Source of the DNA: an uncultured Collinsella sp.
GTDB lineage: Bacteria > Actinomycetota > Coriobacteriia > Coriobacteriales > Coriobacteriaceae
DNA: 19,554 nucleotides
Assembly (NCBI GenBank): GCA_938023705.1
Contig: CALJDJ010000084.1
Location: 1-19,554 of the forward strand
Direction: 5' to 3'
The position numbers and the translations under genes were made by a program. Below the pieces are notes generated by a model. The model saw nothing but the letters and a program-made list of their open reading frames with translations. It searched no databases and was not told where the DNA came from. The first letter of the stretch is position 1, and every line of letters starts with the position of its first letter. Below are positions 4,942 through 12,840 of this stretch, piece by piece.

Positions 4942-7900
4942 GTGTATCTCAAGTCCCTCACGCTCAAAGGGTTCAAGTCGTTTGCCGACCGCGCCCATAT
5001 GACGTTTGAGCCGGGCCTGACCGTCATCGTCGGTCCCAACGGCTCGGGAAAATCGAACATCTCTGACTCGATTCTGTGGGTCCTGGGCGAGCAGAGCGCC
5101 AAGCAGCTGCGCGGCCAGGCCATGGAGGATGTCATCTTCTCGGGCTCGTCAGCGCGCAAGCCGGTGGGTGTCGCCGAGGTCACTCTGGTACTCGATAACT
5201 CGGACCATATGCTGCCCGTCGACTTTGACGAGGTCGCCATCACCCGTCGTATGTATCGCTCGGGCGAAAGCGAGTACCTCATCAACTCGAGCCCGTGCCG
5301 CCTGATGGACATTCAGGACATCCTGCACGATTCGGGCCTGGGTAAGGATACGCATTCCATCATCAGCCAGGGCAAGCTCGACGCCATTTTGCAGAGCCGC
5401 CCCGAGGAGCGCCGTGCCCTCATCGAGGAGGCCGCCGGCATCTCCAAGCACAAACGCCGCAAGGAGCGTGCGCTCAAAAAGATTAAATCGATGGACGAGC
5501 ACTTGACCCGTGCCCGCGACATCAATAAGGAAATCGCCCGTCAGCTGCGGCCGCTGGAGCGTCAGGTCGATCGCGCGCGCAAGTACAAAGAGCTGTCCTC
5601 GCGCGCGAACGAACTTACGCAGATGCTGGCCGTCGACGAGCTTCGTTCGCTGCAGTCGCAGTGGAACGACTTGGAGAGCCGCTCCAAGGAAGGCGCCGCC
5701 GAGCTGGAGCTTGCGCAGTACCGCATGGGCGAAAAGGAGCGCGAGCTCGAGAAGCTCCAGGTTATGCTCGAGGAAAAGGGCCTGTTTGTGGGCGACCTGG
5801 GCGAGCAGCGCCGCCATATGCAAGACGTGGTCGGCCGCATTAACTCCGATATGCGCCTGCTCGAGGAAAAGGGCCACAACATGGTGTCGCGCCTGTCCGA
5901 CATGCGTGGCCAGATCTCGAGCTCCGAGCATCAGCGTCGTCGCGTGGTCGAGGAGCTCGAGGACGCGCGTGCACAGCTTGAGGAAGTGACCGGCGCGCAC
6001 ATGCAGGCCCAGGAGGACGTTGACGCCGCTGGTCCTGCCGCCGCTGAGCTCCACGAGCGACGCGTGGCTCTCGACAATCAGATTTCGCAGCTTACGCGTG
6101 AGCAACGCGATGTGCAGCGTCGGGCCGATAACGCGGCGCTCGAACTCGCCAAGGTGAAGGACTCGCTGAGTAACGCCGAGGTTGAGGACAACATGTACGC
6201 CTCGCGCTTGGAGCAGATCGATGAACAGCTCGAGGAGGTCACGGCCTCGCTCGAGAGCCGTCGCGACCGTGCTGAGGAGCTTGAGAGTGCCCTTGAGGCG
6301 GCTCGTCAGGCCCAGAACGATGCGCGCGAGGCCACCGAGACGGCACGCGCTGCCCTCAAGGACCTGCGTAATCGCGAGAGCGAAGCGCGCAACAAGCTGT
6401 CCGAGGTTCGCTCGGAGCTTGCCAGCCAAAAGAAGCTCGATGCCCGCATGGCAGACAGCTCGCCGCTGGTGAGCCGTCTGGTGGGCGCGCTGGGCGACGA
6501 TGTTTCGGGCCGTCTGGGCGATGTGCTCGAGGCACCGCGTGAGCTCGAGGGTCTGGTTGAGCAGCTGCTCGCAGGTGATATCGATGCCCTGCTGTTCGAT
6601 AACGCTGCCGCACTCGAGCGCGCCGGTCGCGCTGCCCTGGACCAGAAGAAGGCCTCGGGTGAGGCACTGCTGATGGCGCGCGGCGTGAGCGGCGGTGCTG
6701 CTGCCAATGGCGCTGCCGGTACGCGTCTGGTCGATCGTCTGTCCGTGCGCTCCGGTTATGGCCCGGTTGTCGAGGCCCTTCTCGGCGGCTATTACGTGGT
6801 CGATGACTTGGCTGCCGCGTTGGCTGCCCCTGTCGTTGACGGTGTGACCTACGTGACTCCCGATGGCGCCCGCGTGAGCTGTGGTGGTCTGGTGCGCGTG
6901 GGGCTCGATGCCGGCGAGGCTTCGGGTGCCTTGGAGCGCAAGCGCCGCATCCGTGAGCTCGAGGGCCTGGAACCCGATCTGGCTGCTGTGTTTGAGCATG
7001 TGTCGGATCAGGTCGTCGAGGCCAATGCGGCCGTTGAGGAGGCGCGTGCTGCCGAGGGCGATGCCGCCGGCGAGATCGCCCGTCTTGAGGGCGAGCGCCG
7101 CTCGCTGCTCTCCGAGATTGGCCGCCTGGAGCAAAGCGCCAACAACGCCGAGGTCGAGCGCGTGCGCATCTCCAAGCGCCGCGAGCAGGCCGCCGAGGCC
7201 GTTCGCGCTGCGCGCCCGCGCGTTGACGAACTCACCCGTTCGCGTGACGAGGCGCGTGCACAGGCAAGCGACCTGGGTCTCCAGATTGCCGAGGCCAACG
7301 ATGAGCTCGATCGCGTTCGCCGTGACGATTCCGAGGCCGCCGGTAAGCTCGCCGATGCCAAGGTGCGCCTGGCCCAGACGAGCGAGCGCCTGCGTTCGCT
7401 GAAGGGCCGCGTGCCCGACCTTGAGCATCGTCTTGAGGGCATCGACCGTCGTATCCGCGGAACACGCCAGGCTTCGCGCTCGCTCGAGCTGCTGCGCCTG
7501 CGCGTCGACCCCATGCACGAACGCTATTCTGCCCTGTTGGAACGCGCATCGGATTGGGCAGCGCGCCTGCGTGACCAGGCCTCTCTGGAAGAGGCGGACT
7601 CCGCTTCGCTCAAGAAGACCATCGAGGATGCCAAGGCCGAGGTTGCCCGCGCTAAGGAGCGGGTCGATACCGCCACTGCCACGCAAAACGAGTTCAAGGT
7701 CGCACGCGGCAAGCTTGAGGTGCAGGTAGAGGCCGCCATTAAGGCCATTACCGCCGATGGCACCACGGTGCTCGAGGAAGCGCTCATGCTTCCTGCTCCC
7801 ACCGACCGCGACGCCGCCGAGCGGGAGCTCAACCAGCTCGTGCGTCATATCAACAATCTGGGCCCCGTGAACCAGGTTGCCATGGAGGAGTACGAGCAGC

Positions 7901-8478
7901 TCAAGCGCCGCGCCGACTACATCGAGGACCAGCTGGCCGATCTGGAGAGCGCGCGCAAGGCGCTCACCAAGATCACAGTGGCCATTGATCGCAAGATGCG
8001 CAAGGCGTTTCTGGTGACGTTTGAGAAGGTCGACGCGAACTTCCGCGAGATCTTCGCCATGCTGTTCCCGGGTGGCCAGGCTCATCTTGAGATGACCGAT
8101 CCCGAGCATCCTGCCGAGACGGGCATTGAGGTTGTGGCGCAGCCGCGCGGCAAGCGCATTACTAAGATGATGCTCATGTCGGGTGGCGAGAAGAGTCTGA
8201 CGGCGCTCGCCCTGCTCTTTGCCGTGTACCGCACGCGCACGGTGCCGTTCTATGTGCTTGACGAGGTCGAGGCGGCGCTTGATGACGCCAACCTGTCCAA
8301 GCTCATCGGAGCCCTCGATGTGCTGCGTTCCGATACACAGCTCTTGGTCATTTCGCATCAGCGCCGTACTATGGAGGACGCTGACGTTCTCTATGGCGTC
8401 TCGATGCAAGCCGACGGCGTCAGCCGCGTCGTCTCGCAAAAACTCGATCGCGAAACCGGAAAGGTCGTGAATGCATAA
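4942..8478 (+). CDS. smc: Chromosome segregation protein SMC (GTG start)
   Basis: The core ATPase of the bacterial condensin (SMC-ScpAB), which compacts and segregates chromosomes by loop extrusion. The 1178-residue length is normal. The N-terminal head starts YLKSLTLKGFKSFADR and has Walker A GPNGSGKSN at 31-39. Two long coiled coils, about 170-500 and 670-1000, flank a hinge of roughly 506-665. The C-terminal head has the ABC signature LMSGGEKS near 1079-1086 and Walker B with the catalytic Glu (YVLDEVEAALDD) near 1104-1115, followed by the switch His in VISHQRR. The GTG at 4942 gives the standard N terminus and is preceded by GCGAGGA. The smc stop overlaps the ftsY ATG by one base. A long open frame on the opposite strand is a codon-bias shadow. 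Confidence 0.97.
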   Translation: MYLKSLTLKGFKSFADRAHMTFEPGLTVIVGPNGSGKSNISDSILWVLGEQSAKQLRGQAMEDVIFSGSSARKPVGVAEVTLVLDNSDHMLPVDFDEVAITRRMYRSGESEYLINSSPCRLMDIQDILHDSGLGKDTHSIISQGKLDAILQSRPEERRALIEEAAGISKHKRRKERALKKIKSMDEHLTRARDINKEIARQLRPLERQVDRARKYKELSSRANELTQMLAVDELRSLQSQWNDLESRSKEGAAELELAQYRMGEKERELEKLQVMLEEKGLFVGDLGEQRRHMQDVVGRINSDMRLLEEKGHNMVSRLSDMRGQISSSEHQRRRVVEELEDARAQLEEVTGAHMQAQEDVDAAGPAAAELHERRVALDNQISQLTREQRDVQRRADNAALELAKVKDSLSNAEVEDNMYASRLEQIDEQLEEVTASLESRRDRAEELESALEAARQAQNDAREATETARAALKDLRNRESEARNKLSEVRSELASQKKLDARMADSSPLVSRLVGALGDDVSGRLGDVLEAPRELEGLVEQLLAGDIDALLFDNAAALERAGRAALDQKKASGEALLMARGVSGGAAANGAAGTRLVDRLSVRSGYGPVVEALLGGYYVVDDLAAALAAPVVDGVTYVTPDGARVSCGGLVRVGLDAGEASGALERKRRIRELEGLEPDLAAVFEHVSDQVVEANAAVEEARAAEGDAAGEIARLEGERRSLLSEIGRLEQSANNAEVERVRISKRREQAAEAVRAARPRVDELTRSRDEARAQASDLGLQIAEANDELDRVRRDDSEAAGKLADAKVRLAQTSERLRSLKGRVPDLEHRLEGIDRRIRGTRQASRSLELLRLRVDPMHERYSALLERASDWAARLRDQASLEEADSASLKKTIEDAKAEVARAKERVDTATATQNEFKVARGKLEVQVEAAIKAITADGTTVLEEALMLPAPTDRDAAERELNQLVRHINNLGPVNQVAMEEYEQLKRRADYIEDQLADLESARKALTKITVAIDRKMRKAFLVTFEKVDANFREIFAMLFPGGQAHLEMTDPEHPAETGIEVVAQPRGKRITKMMLMSGGEKSLTALALLFAVYRTRTVPFYVLDEVEAALDDANLSKLIGALDVLRSDTQLLVISHQRRTMEDADVLYGVSMQADGVSRVVSQKLDRETGKVVNA

Positions 8479-9395
8479 TGGGATTCTTTGACGCTCTCTC
8501 GCGCGGACTTGAGCGCAGCCGCGAGGCCCTCAACGAGGTCTTCTACTTTGGCGGCGAGGTCGACGAGGACTTTTGGGAGGACCTTGAGGACACCCTCGTT
8601 ATGGGTGACATGGGTGCCGAGGTCGCTATTCAGGTCTCCGATGACCTGCGCGATGCCGCAGCCAAGAAGAACCTCAAGACCGCACCGCAGCTTCGTCGCG
8701 CTCTGGCCGAGCAGCTTGAGCAGCACTTTGTGCCCATCGAGCGCGATCCGTTCTCCGATACGCCGAGCTGCGTGCTGTTTGTGGGCATCAACGGTGCCGG
8801 CAAGACCACGACGGTCGGCAAGATTGCGAGCGCCATGGCTTCCCGCGGCAAGAATGTCGTGATCGGTTCGGCCGATACCTTCCGCGCCGCCGCCATCGAG
8901 CAGCTCGATGTGTGGGGTCAGCGCGCCGGTGTTCCCGTCATCAAGCGCGACCGCGGCTCCGACCCGGCGAGCGTTTGTTACGACGTGCTCGACGAGGCCG
9001 ACAGGCGCGGCAGCGACCTGGTGCTCATTGATACCGCCGGTCGTCTGCACACGAGCCCCGAGCTCATGCGCGAGCTCGCCAAGGTGGTCAACGTGACGCG
9101 TAAGCGCGCCGCAAATATGGCCGCCGGTCCCATGCCGGTCTCGGTCGTGCTTGTGATCGATGCCGCCACTGGCCAGAACGGTCTGAACCAGGCGCTCGAG
9201 TTTAACGAGGCGCTGGGCCTGGACGGTATTATCATGACTAAGCTCGACGGCACGGCTAAGGGCGGTATTGCCATGGCCGTGGCCGAGAAGCTCAAGCTCC
9301 CGATCCTGCGCATCGGCGTGGGCGAGCAGGTCGATGACCTGCAGGAGTTTAACGCCAAAGATTTCTGCCGCGCCCTGGTGGGCGAGTCCAATTAA
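8478..9395 (+). CDS. ftsY: Signal recognition particle receptor FtsY
   Basis: The SRP receptor GTPase, which docks ribosome-SRP complexes at the inner face of the membrane near SecYEG. At 305 residues it is a short form: the long acidic A domain of E. coli FtsY is absent, and the protein starts with a membrane-seeking MGFFDALSRGLERSREALNE helix. An N domain follows to about 95. The G domain contains GINGAGKTT at 103-111, then DTFRAAA, DTAGRLH and TKLDGTAKGG, all diagnostic of the SRP GTPase family. The FtsY-type C-terminal GVGEQVDDLQEF is present. Its ATG overlaps the smc stop (TAATG), and ffh follows 10 bases downstream, so both SRP-pathway GTPases are made from one operon. Confidence 0.96.
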   Translation: MGFFDALSRGLERSREALNEVFYFGGEVDEDFWEDLEDTLVMGDMGAEVAIQVSDDLRDAAAKKNLKTAPQLRRALAEQLEQHFVPIERDPFSDTPSCVLFVGINGAGKTTTVGKIASAMASRGKNVVIGSADTFRAAAIEQLDVWGQRAGVPVIKRDRGSDPASVCYDVLDEADRRGSDLVLIDTAGRLHTSPELMRELAKVVNVTRKRAANMAAGPMPVSVVLVIDAATGQNGLNQALEFNEALGLDGIIMTKLDGTAKGGIAMAVAEKLKLPILRIGVGEQVDDLQEFNAKDFCRALVGESN

Positions 9396-9405
9396 GGAGT
9401 GACTA

Positions 9406-10881
9406 GTGTTTGATTCTCTGAGCGATCGCCTCAACGACACATTTGACCGCTTGCGCGGCAAGGGTAAACTGACCGAGGCCGATATCACTTCGGCCATGCG
9501 CGATATTCGCATGGCGCTGCTCGAGGCCGACGTTAACTTTAAGGTTGTCAAGGAGTTCGTTGCCAAGACCAAGGAGCGCTGCATGACCGCCGAGGTCATG
9601 GAGTCGTTGTCGCCGGCGCAAAACGTCGTCAAGATCGTGCTCGACGAGCTCACCGAGATGCTCGGCTCAACCGAGAGCAAGCTCGTCTTTAGCAACCGCA
9701 TTCCCAATGTCATCATGCTCGTGGGCCTGCAGGGCTCCGGTAAGACCACGGCTGCCGTAAAGCTTGCCTACCTGCTCAAGAAGCAGGGCCGCTCGCCGTT
9801 GCTCGCCGCGTGCGACGTCTACCGTCCCGCCGCTGCCGACCAGCTGGCCACGCTCGGTGGAGAGATCGGCGTTCCGGTCTTCCGCGGCGACGGCGCGCAC
9901 CCGGTCGACATCGCCAAGGGTGCCATTCAGGAGGCCGTCGACCACCTGCGTGACGTGGTCATTGTCGATACCGCCGGTCGTCTTCAGATCGACGAGCAGA
10001 TGATGCAGGAGGCCGTCGACATCAAGAAGGCCGTCAAGCCCGACCAGGTGCTGATGGTCGTCGATGCCATGACCGGCCAGGATATCGTTAACGTCGTCTC
10101 GACCTTCGCCGATCGCACCGACTTTGACGGCGTGATCATCTCCAAGCTCGACGGTGACGCCCGTGGCGGTGGCGCACTTTCGGTGCGTCAGGTGACCGGC
10201 AAGCCCATCAAGTTCGTGAGCATGGGCGAGAAACCCGATTCTCTTGAGCCGTTCTATCCCGATCGCATGGCCAAGCGAATCTTGGGCATGGGCGACGTCG
10301 TCGGCATCATCGAGAAGGCCCAGGAGGCAGCCGATGCAGAGCAGCTCGAGGCTGCCGAGCGTATGCTGCGCGAGGGCTTCACCATGAACGACATGCTCGA
10401 CCAGATGAAAGCCGTCAAAAAGATGGGCGGCATGAAGGGTATCCTGGGCATGCTCCCCGGTGGTCAGCGTGCACTCAACCAGATGGGCGGCAACCTGGAC
10501 GAGGGCATCTTCGATAAGAACGAGGCCATCATCATGTCGATGACCAAGGAGGAGCGCCTGCGTCCCTCCATCATCAACGGTCAGCGTCGCGCGCGTATTG
10601 CCAAGGGCGCCGGCGTAACCCCCACCGAGGTCAACAGCCTTATGAAGCAGTGGGGCGAGATGAATAAGATGATGGGCCGCATGCGCACGATGGCCAATCA
10701 GGCACAGGCCGGCGGCAAGAAGGGCAAAAAGGGCAAGAAGGGCAAGAAGATGCGCATGCCCAATATCCCTGGGCTGGACGCTATGGGTCTGGGCGGCATG
10801 GGCGGCCTGGGTACGGGCGGTCCCAAGTCCGATATGGAGCTGCTGCGCCAGATGGAAGCGCAGATGCGTAATAAGAAATAG
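9406..10881 (+). CDS. ffh: Signal recognition particle protein Ffh (GTG start)
   Basis: The protein subunit of the bacterial SRP. It binds signal sequences and 4.5S/6S RNA and pairs with FtsY. The 491 residues show an N domain (1-95), then a G domain with GLQGSGKTT at 107-115, DVYRPAAADQL, DTAGRLQ and SKLDGDARGG. The methionine-rich M domain spans about 325-430 (FTMNDMLDQMKAVKKMGGMKGILGMLP is split across its helices). The tail has a GKKGKKGKKGKK lysine-glycine repeat followed by a GMGGLGTGG linker and a last amphipathic helix. The GTG at 9406 follows AAGGAG by 6 bases and gives the standard MFDSLSDRL start. The 4.5S RNA gene was not found in the window. Confidence 0.97.
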   Translation: MFDSLSDRLNDTFDRLRGKGKLTEADITSAMRDIRMALLEADVNFKVVKEFVAKTKERCMTAEVMESLSPAQNVVKIVLDELTEMLGSTESKLVFSNRIPNVIMLVGLQGSGKTTAAVKLAYLLKKQGRSPLLAACDVYRPAAADQLATLGGEIGVPVFRGDGAHPVDIAKGAIQEAVDHLRDVVIVDTAGRLQIDEQMMQEAVDIKKAVKPDQVLMVVDAMTGQDIVNVVSTFADRTDFDGVIISKLDGDARGGGALSVRQVTGKPIKFVSMGEKPDSLEPFYPDRMAKRILGMGDVVGIIEKAQEAADAEQLEAAERMLREGFTMNDMLDQMKAVKKMGGMKGILGMLPGGQRALNQMGGNLDEGIFDKNEAIIMSMTKEERLRPSIINGQRRARIAKGAGVTPTEVNSLMKQWGEMNKMMGRMRTMANQAQAGGKKGKKGKKGKKMRMPNIPGLDAMGLGGMGGLGTGGPKSDMELLRQMEAQMRNKK

Positions 10882-10905
10882 AGCTGTAATTCCAGCTTGA
10901 TATGG

Positions 10906-10944
10906 CAAAGGCCACTCGGATGCTACCGGGTGGCCTTTGTTGTT
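10906..10944 (+). terminator. Terminator after ffh, possibly bidirectional
   Basis: CAAAGGCCAC (10906-10915) pairs perfectly with GTGGCCTTTG (10930-10939). Inner pairs TCGG/CCGG extend the stem around an ATGCTA loop, and TTTGTTGTT follows. It ends the long plus-strand housekeeping transcript. The mirror-image stem could also stop the convergent minus-strand gene that ends at 11002. The remaining bases up to 11001 show nothing I can assign. Confidence 0.8.
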
Positions 10945-11001
10945 GGCTTTGATTGTTGGGTTGCGTTCGGCTTCGCGCCCCGAGCTCGCGGTGCCGTGCC
11001 G

Positions 11002-11766
11002 TTAGTGGCAGCCGCAGCCCTCGTGGCCTTCGTGGTCGTGGTGGCCGTGGCAGCCGCAGGACCCGCCATGCTCATGGGTGTGCTCGTGGTCGTGGCTGTG
11101 GCAGTCGCACGTGGCCTCGCCGTTCTGTGCGAGCGTGCCGGCGATAAGGGCCTCGACGCAAGCGTCGCAGCTGCCCTGGGCACCTGCGTATACCGTGATG
11201 CCGGCTTGAGCAAGCGCGTTGATAGCGCCTGCGCCGATGCCGCCGCAGATGAGCGTGTCCACGCCGCCGTTGGCGAGCAGGCCCGCAAGTGCGCCGTGGC
11301 CGGTGCCGCCGGTGCCCACGACCTGCTCGTTGAGTACCTTGCCGTCCTGAATGTCGTAGATCTTGAACTGCTCGCTGCGGCCAAAGTGCATAAAGATGTT
11401 GCCGTTGTCGTACGTGGTTGCCACCCTCATGGTGCCGACCTCCTTTGCTGGCCATGCGGCCGTCGTCGTGGTGATGGGGGAGTATGCGATATTGCCGCCC
11501 TCAATGCTGAGTGCCCGACCGTTGACCAGCGCGTTTGCCACCTTGCGATGTGCGCGGCTGCAGATGGCCGCCACGGTGGCACGAGCGATGCCCATTCGCT
11601 GGGCGACGGCCTCTTGATTGAGGCCTTCTAGGTCGCATAAACGCAGGACTTCGAGCTCGTCGATCGTCATATCGATGGCGTCTCCGCTGGCAAGGCCGTC
11701 GGGGGTAAAGCCGCGATATTCGGGGATGATCCCAACGCGGCGCAATTTTTCGCGTCTTCCTGCCAT
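11002..11766 (-). CDS. DUF134 helix-turn-helix domain fused to NifX/NifB-like Fe-Mo cofactor domain with His/Cys-rich tail
   Basis: A 254-residue three-part protein. Residues 1-92 match UPF0251/DUF134, a sigma-region-4-like helix-turn-helix family: MAGRREKLRRVGIIPEYRGF, then TIDELEVLRLCDLEGLNQEAVAQRMG and the HRKVANALVNGRAL end. A Thr/Ala linker (93-112) follows. Residues 113-213 match the Nitro_FeMo-Co domain (ATTYDNGNIFMHFGRSEQF, GTGHGALAGLLANGGVDTLI), with an extra CDAC at 200-203. The last 35 residues hold 12 His and 6 Cys. The start at 11766 follows GGAGA by about 5 bases; a longer frame upstream would cross the promoter and operators. The family's exact role is unknown; a metal- or cluster-sensing regulator acting on its own promoter is my inference. 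No nif genes are nearby. Confidence 0.85.
   Translation of the reverse strand: MAGRREKLRRVGIIPEYRGFTPDGLASGDAIDMTIDELEVLRLCDLEGLNQEAVAQRMGIARATVAAICSRAHRKVANALVNGRALSIEGGNIAYSPITTTTAAWPAKEVGTMRVATTYDNGNIFMHFGRSEQFKIYDIQDGKVLNEQVVGTGGTGHGALAGLLANGGVDTLICGGIGAGAINALAQAGITVYAGAQGSCDACVEALIAGTLAQNGEATCDCHSHDHEHTHEHGGSCGCHGHHDHEGHEGCGCH
11428..11445 (-). promoter_or_regulatory. Internal Shine-Dalgarno and ATG inside the DUF134-FeMoCo gene
   Basis: Read on the minus strand, AAGGAGG (11445-11439) is followed after 8 bases by an in-frame ATG (11430-11428). It falls exactly at the start of the cofactor-binding domain (MRVATTYDNGN). The spacing and match are better than at the gene's own start. It would produce a 142-residue form without the DNA-binding domain. 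It may also be the relic of a separate gene fused in frame. Confidence 0.55.
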
Positions 11767-11779
11767 ACACTCTCCAAAT

Positions 11780-11793
11780 CTGACATATGTCAG
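11780..11793. promoter_or_regulatory. Operator-like palindrome CTGACATATGTCAG (proximal copy)
   Basis: A perfect 14-base palindrome lying 13 bases upstream of the minus-strand start codon and over the predicted transcription start. A near-copy lies 53 bp further upstream. Position and symmetry suggest a binding site for a dimeric regulator, most simply the helix-turn-helix protein encoded next to it. Confidence 0.6.
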
Positions 11794-11797
11794 TAAT

Positions 11798-11825
11798 AGG
11801 ATACCGCGCATACGGAACAGCACAA
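11798..11825 (-). promoter_or_regulatory. Candidate promoter for the DUF134-FeMoCo gene
   Basis: On the minus strand, TTGTGC (11825-11820) and TATCCT (11803-11798) are separated by 16 bases. Initiation would fall near 11791, inside the proximal palindrome. The pair matches sigma-70-type hexamers at four positions each. The two palindromes bracket it. Confidence 0.45.
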
Positions 11826-11832
11826 GGTATTT

Positions 11833-11846
11833 TTGGCATATGTCAG
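11833..11846. promoter_or_regulatory. Operator-like near-palindrome TTGGCATATGTCAG (distal copy)
   Basis: Differs from the proximal palindrome at two of 14 positions and keeps the CATATGTCAG core. It lies just upstream of the candidate -35 box of the minus-strand gene. The 53-bp centre-to-centre distance is close to five helical turns, so proteins bound at both copies would face the same side of the DNA. Confidence 0.5.
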
Positions 11847-11942
11847 AAAAAGCAAAAGTGGCCAGCTTCTGAATGCGAAGCCGTGCTGCCGTGCATTGCG
11901 TGTGCCGACCCAAGTGTCCAATCCGACACTGCGCGCCTGGTC

Positions 11943-11948
11943 TACAAT
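11943..11948 (+). promoter_or_regulatory. Possible -10 box (TACAAT) for thyA
   Basis: GGTCTACAATAAAAAT contains TACAAT 35 bases before the thyA ATG. The upstream region is GC-rich and no clear -35 is visible at the right distance. The leader has a small CGC-TTATAG-GCG stem before the ribosome binding site. Confidence 0.35.
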
Positions 11949-11982
11949 AAAAATCGCTTATAGGCGACTGACAGGAGGGTCA

Positions 11983-12831
11983 ATGAGCAAGGCTGATCAA
12001 CAGTTTGTAACCATGTGCCGCGATATTCTGGACCATGGCACCACCACCGAGGGCCAAAAGGTCCGTCCGGTGTGGGAGGACGGCACCCCTGCCTATACCA
12101 TTAAAAACTTTGGCGTTACGGCACGCTATGACCTGCGTGAGGAGTTTCCGGCGCTTACCCTGCGTCGTACGGCCCTCAAATCTGCCATGGATGAGATCCT
12201 ATGGATCTATCAAAAGAAGTCCAATAACGTGCATGACCTCAACAGCCATATTTGGGATGAGTGGGCTGACGAGACCGGCTCCATCGGTAAGGCCTACGGG
12301 TATCAGATTGGGCAGAAGAGCCATTATGCCGAGGGCGATTTCGACCAGATGGACCGCGTTCTGTACGACCTTAAGAACACGCCGTACAGCCGCCGCATTA
12401 TGACGAATACCTATGTGTTTAGCGATTTGTCCGAGATGCACCTGTATCCGTGCGCCTACAGCGTGACGTATAACGTGACGCAGCGCCCGCAGGATGACAA
12501 ACCGACGCTCAACATGATTCTCAACCAGCGCAGCCAGGACATTTTGGCCGCGAACAACTGGAATGTGTGCCAGTACGCCATCTTGCTGATGATGGTCGCG
12601 CAATCGGTCGATATGATTCCCGGCGAGCTGCTACATGTGATTGCCGATGCCCACATTTACGACCGTCATGTCGATATCGTCCGCGAGCTTATCGAGCGTC
12701 CGCAGTTTGCCGCGCCCAAGGTAACGCTTAACCCCGATGTGCATGACTTCTATGCGTTTACGACCGACGACCTGATTGTCGAGGGCTATGAGCACGGCCC
12801 GCAGGTCAAGAACATCCCCATTGCGGTGTAG
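11983..12831 (+). CDS. thyA: Thymidylate synthase ThyA (Bacillus/phage-like type)
   Basis: Methylates dUMP to dTMP using methylene-tetrahydrofolate, which is oxidised to dihydrofolate. The 282-residue protein has the catalytic Cys157 in LYPCAYS, phosphate-binding Arg183-Ser184 in NQRSQD, and Asn194 and the His224/Tyr226 pair in DAHIYDRHVD. The usual PCH around the nucleophile is PCA. SNNVHDLNSHIWDEW and GSIGKAYGYQIG resemble Bacillus subtilis and phage phi-3T ThyA rather than E. coli ThyA. The ATG at 11983 follows AGGAGGG; the open frame extends further upstream, but without a ribosome binding site and across the candidate promoter. It is followed immediately by folA, which recycles its dihydrofolate product. 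Confidence 0.95.
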   Translation: MSKADQQFVTMCRDILDHGTTTEGQKVRPVWEDGTPAYTIKNFGVTARYDLREEFPALTLRRTALKSAMDEILWIYQKKSNNVHDLNSHIWDEWADETGSIGKAYGYQIGQKSHYAEGDFDQMDRVLYDLKNTPYSRRIMTNTYVFSDLSEMHLYPCAYSVTYNVTQRPQDDKPTLNMILNQRSQDILAANNWNVCQYAILLMMVAQSVDMIPGELLHVIADAHIYDRHVDIVRELIERPQFAAPKVTLNPDVHDFYAFTTDDLIVEGYEHGPQVKNIPIAV

Positions 12832-12840
12832 GTGACGCGC

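Noticed and set aside
5149..8439. Very long open frame (about 1,096 codons) on the minus strand across smc
   Set aside because: It is antisense to an unmistakable SMC gene and its translation is His/Leu/Ala/Gly-rich with no known motifs; high GC3 codon use in smc removes stop codons from the opposite strand.
10715..10750. Tandem GGCAAGAAG-type repeat within ffh as a nucleotide repeat element
   Set aside because: It encodes the lysine-glycine tail of Ffh and is explained by coding.
10897..11631. 244-codon plus-strand frame opposite the DUF134-FeMoCo gene
   Set aside because: Ala/Val-rich shadow of the minus-strand gene, whose domains, ribosome binding site and promoter are all recognisable.
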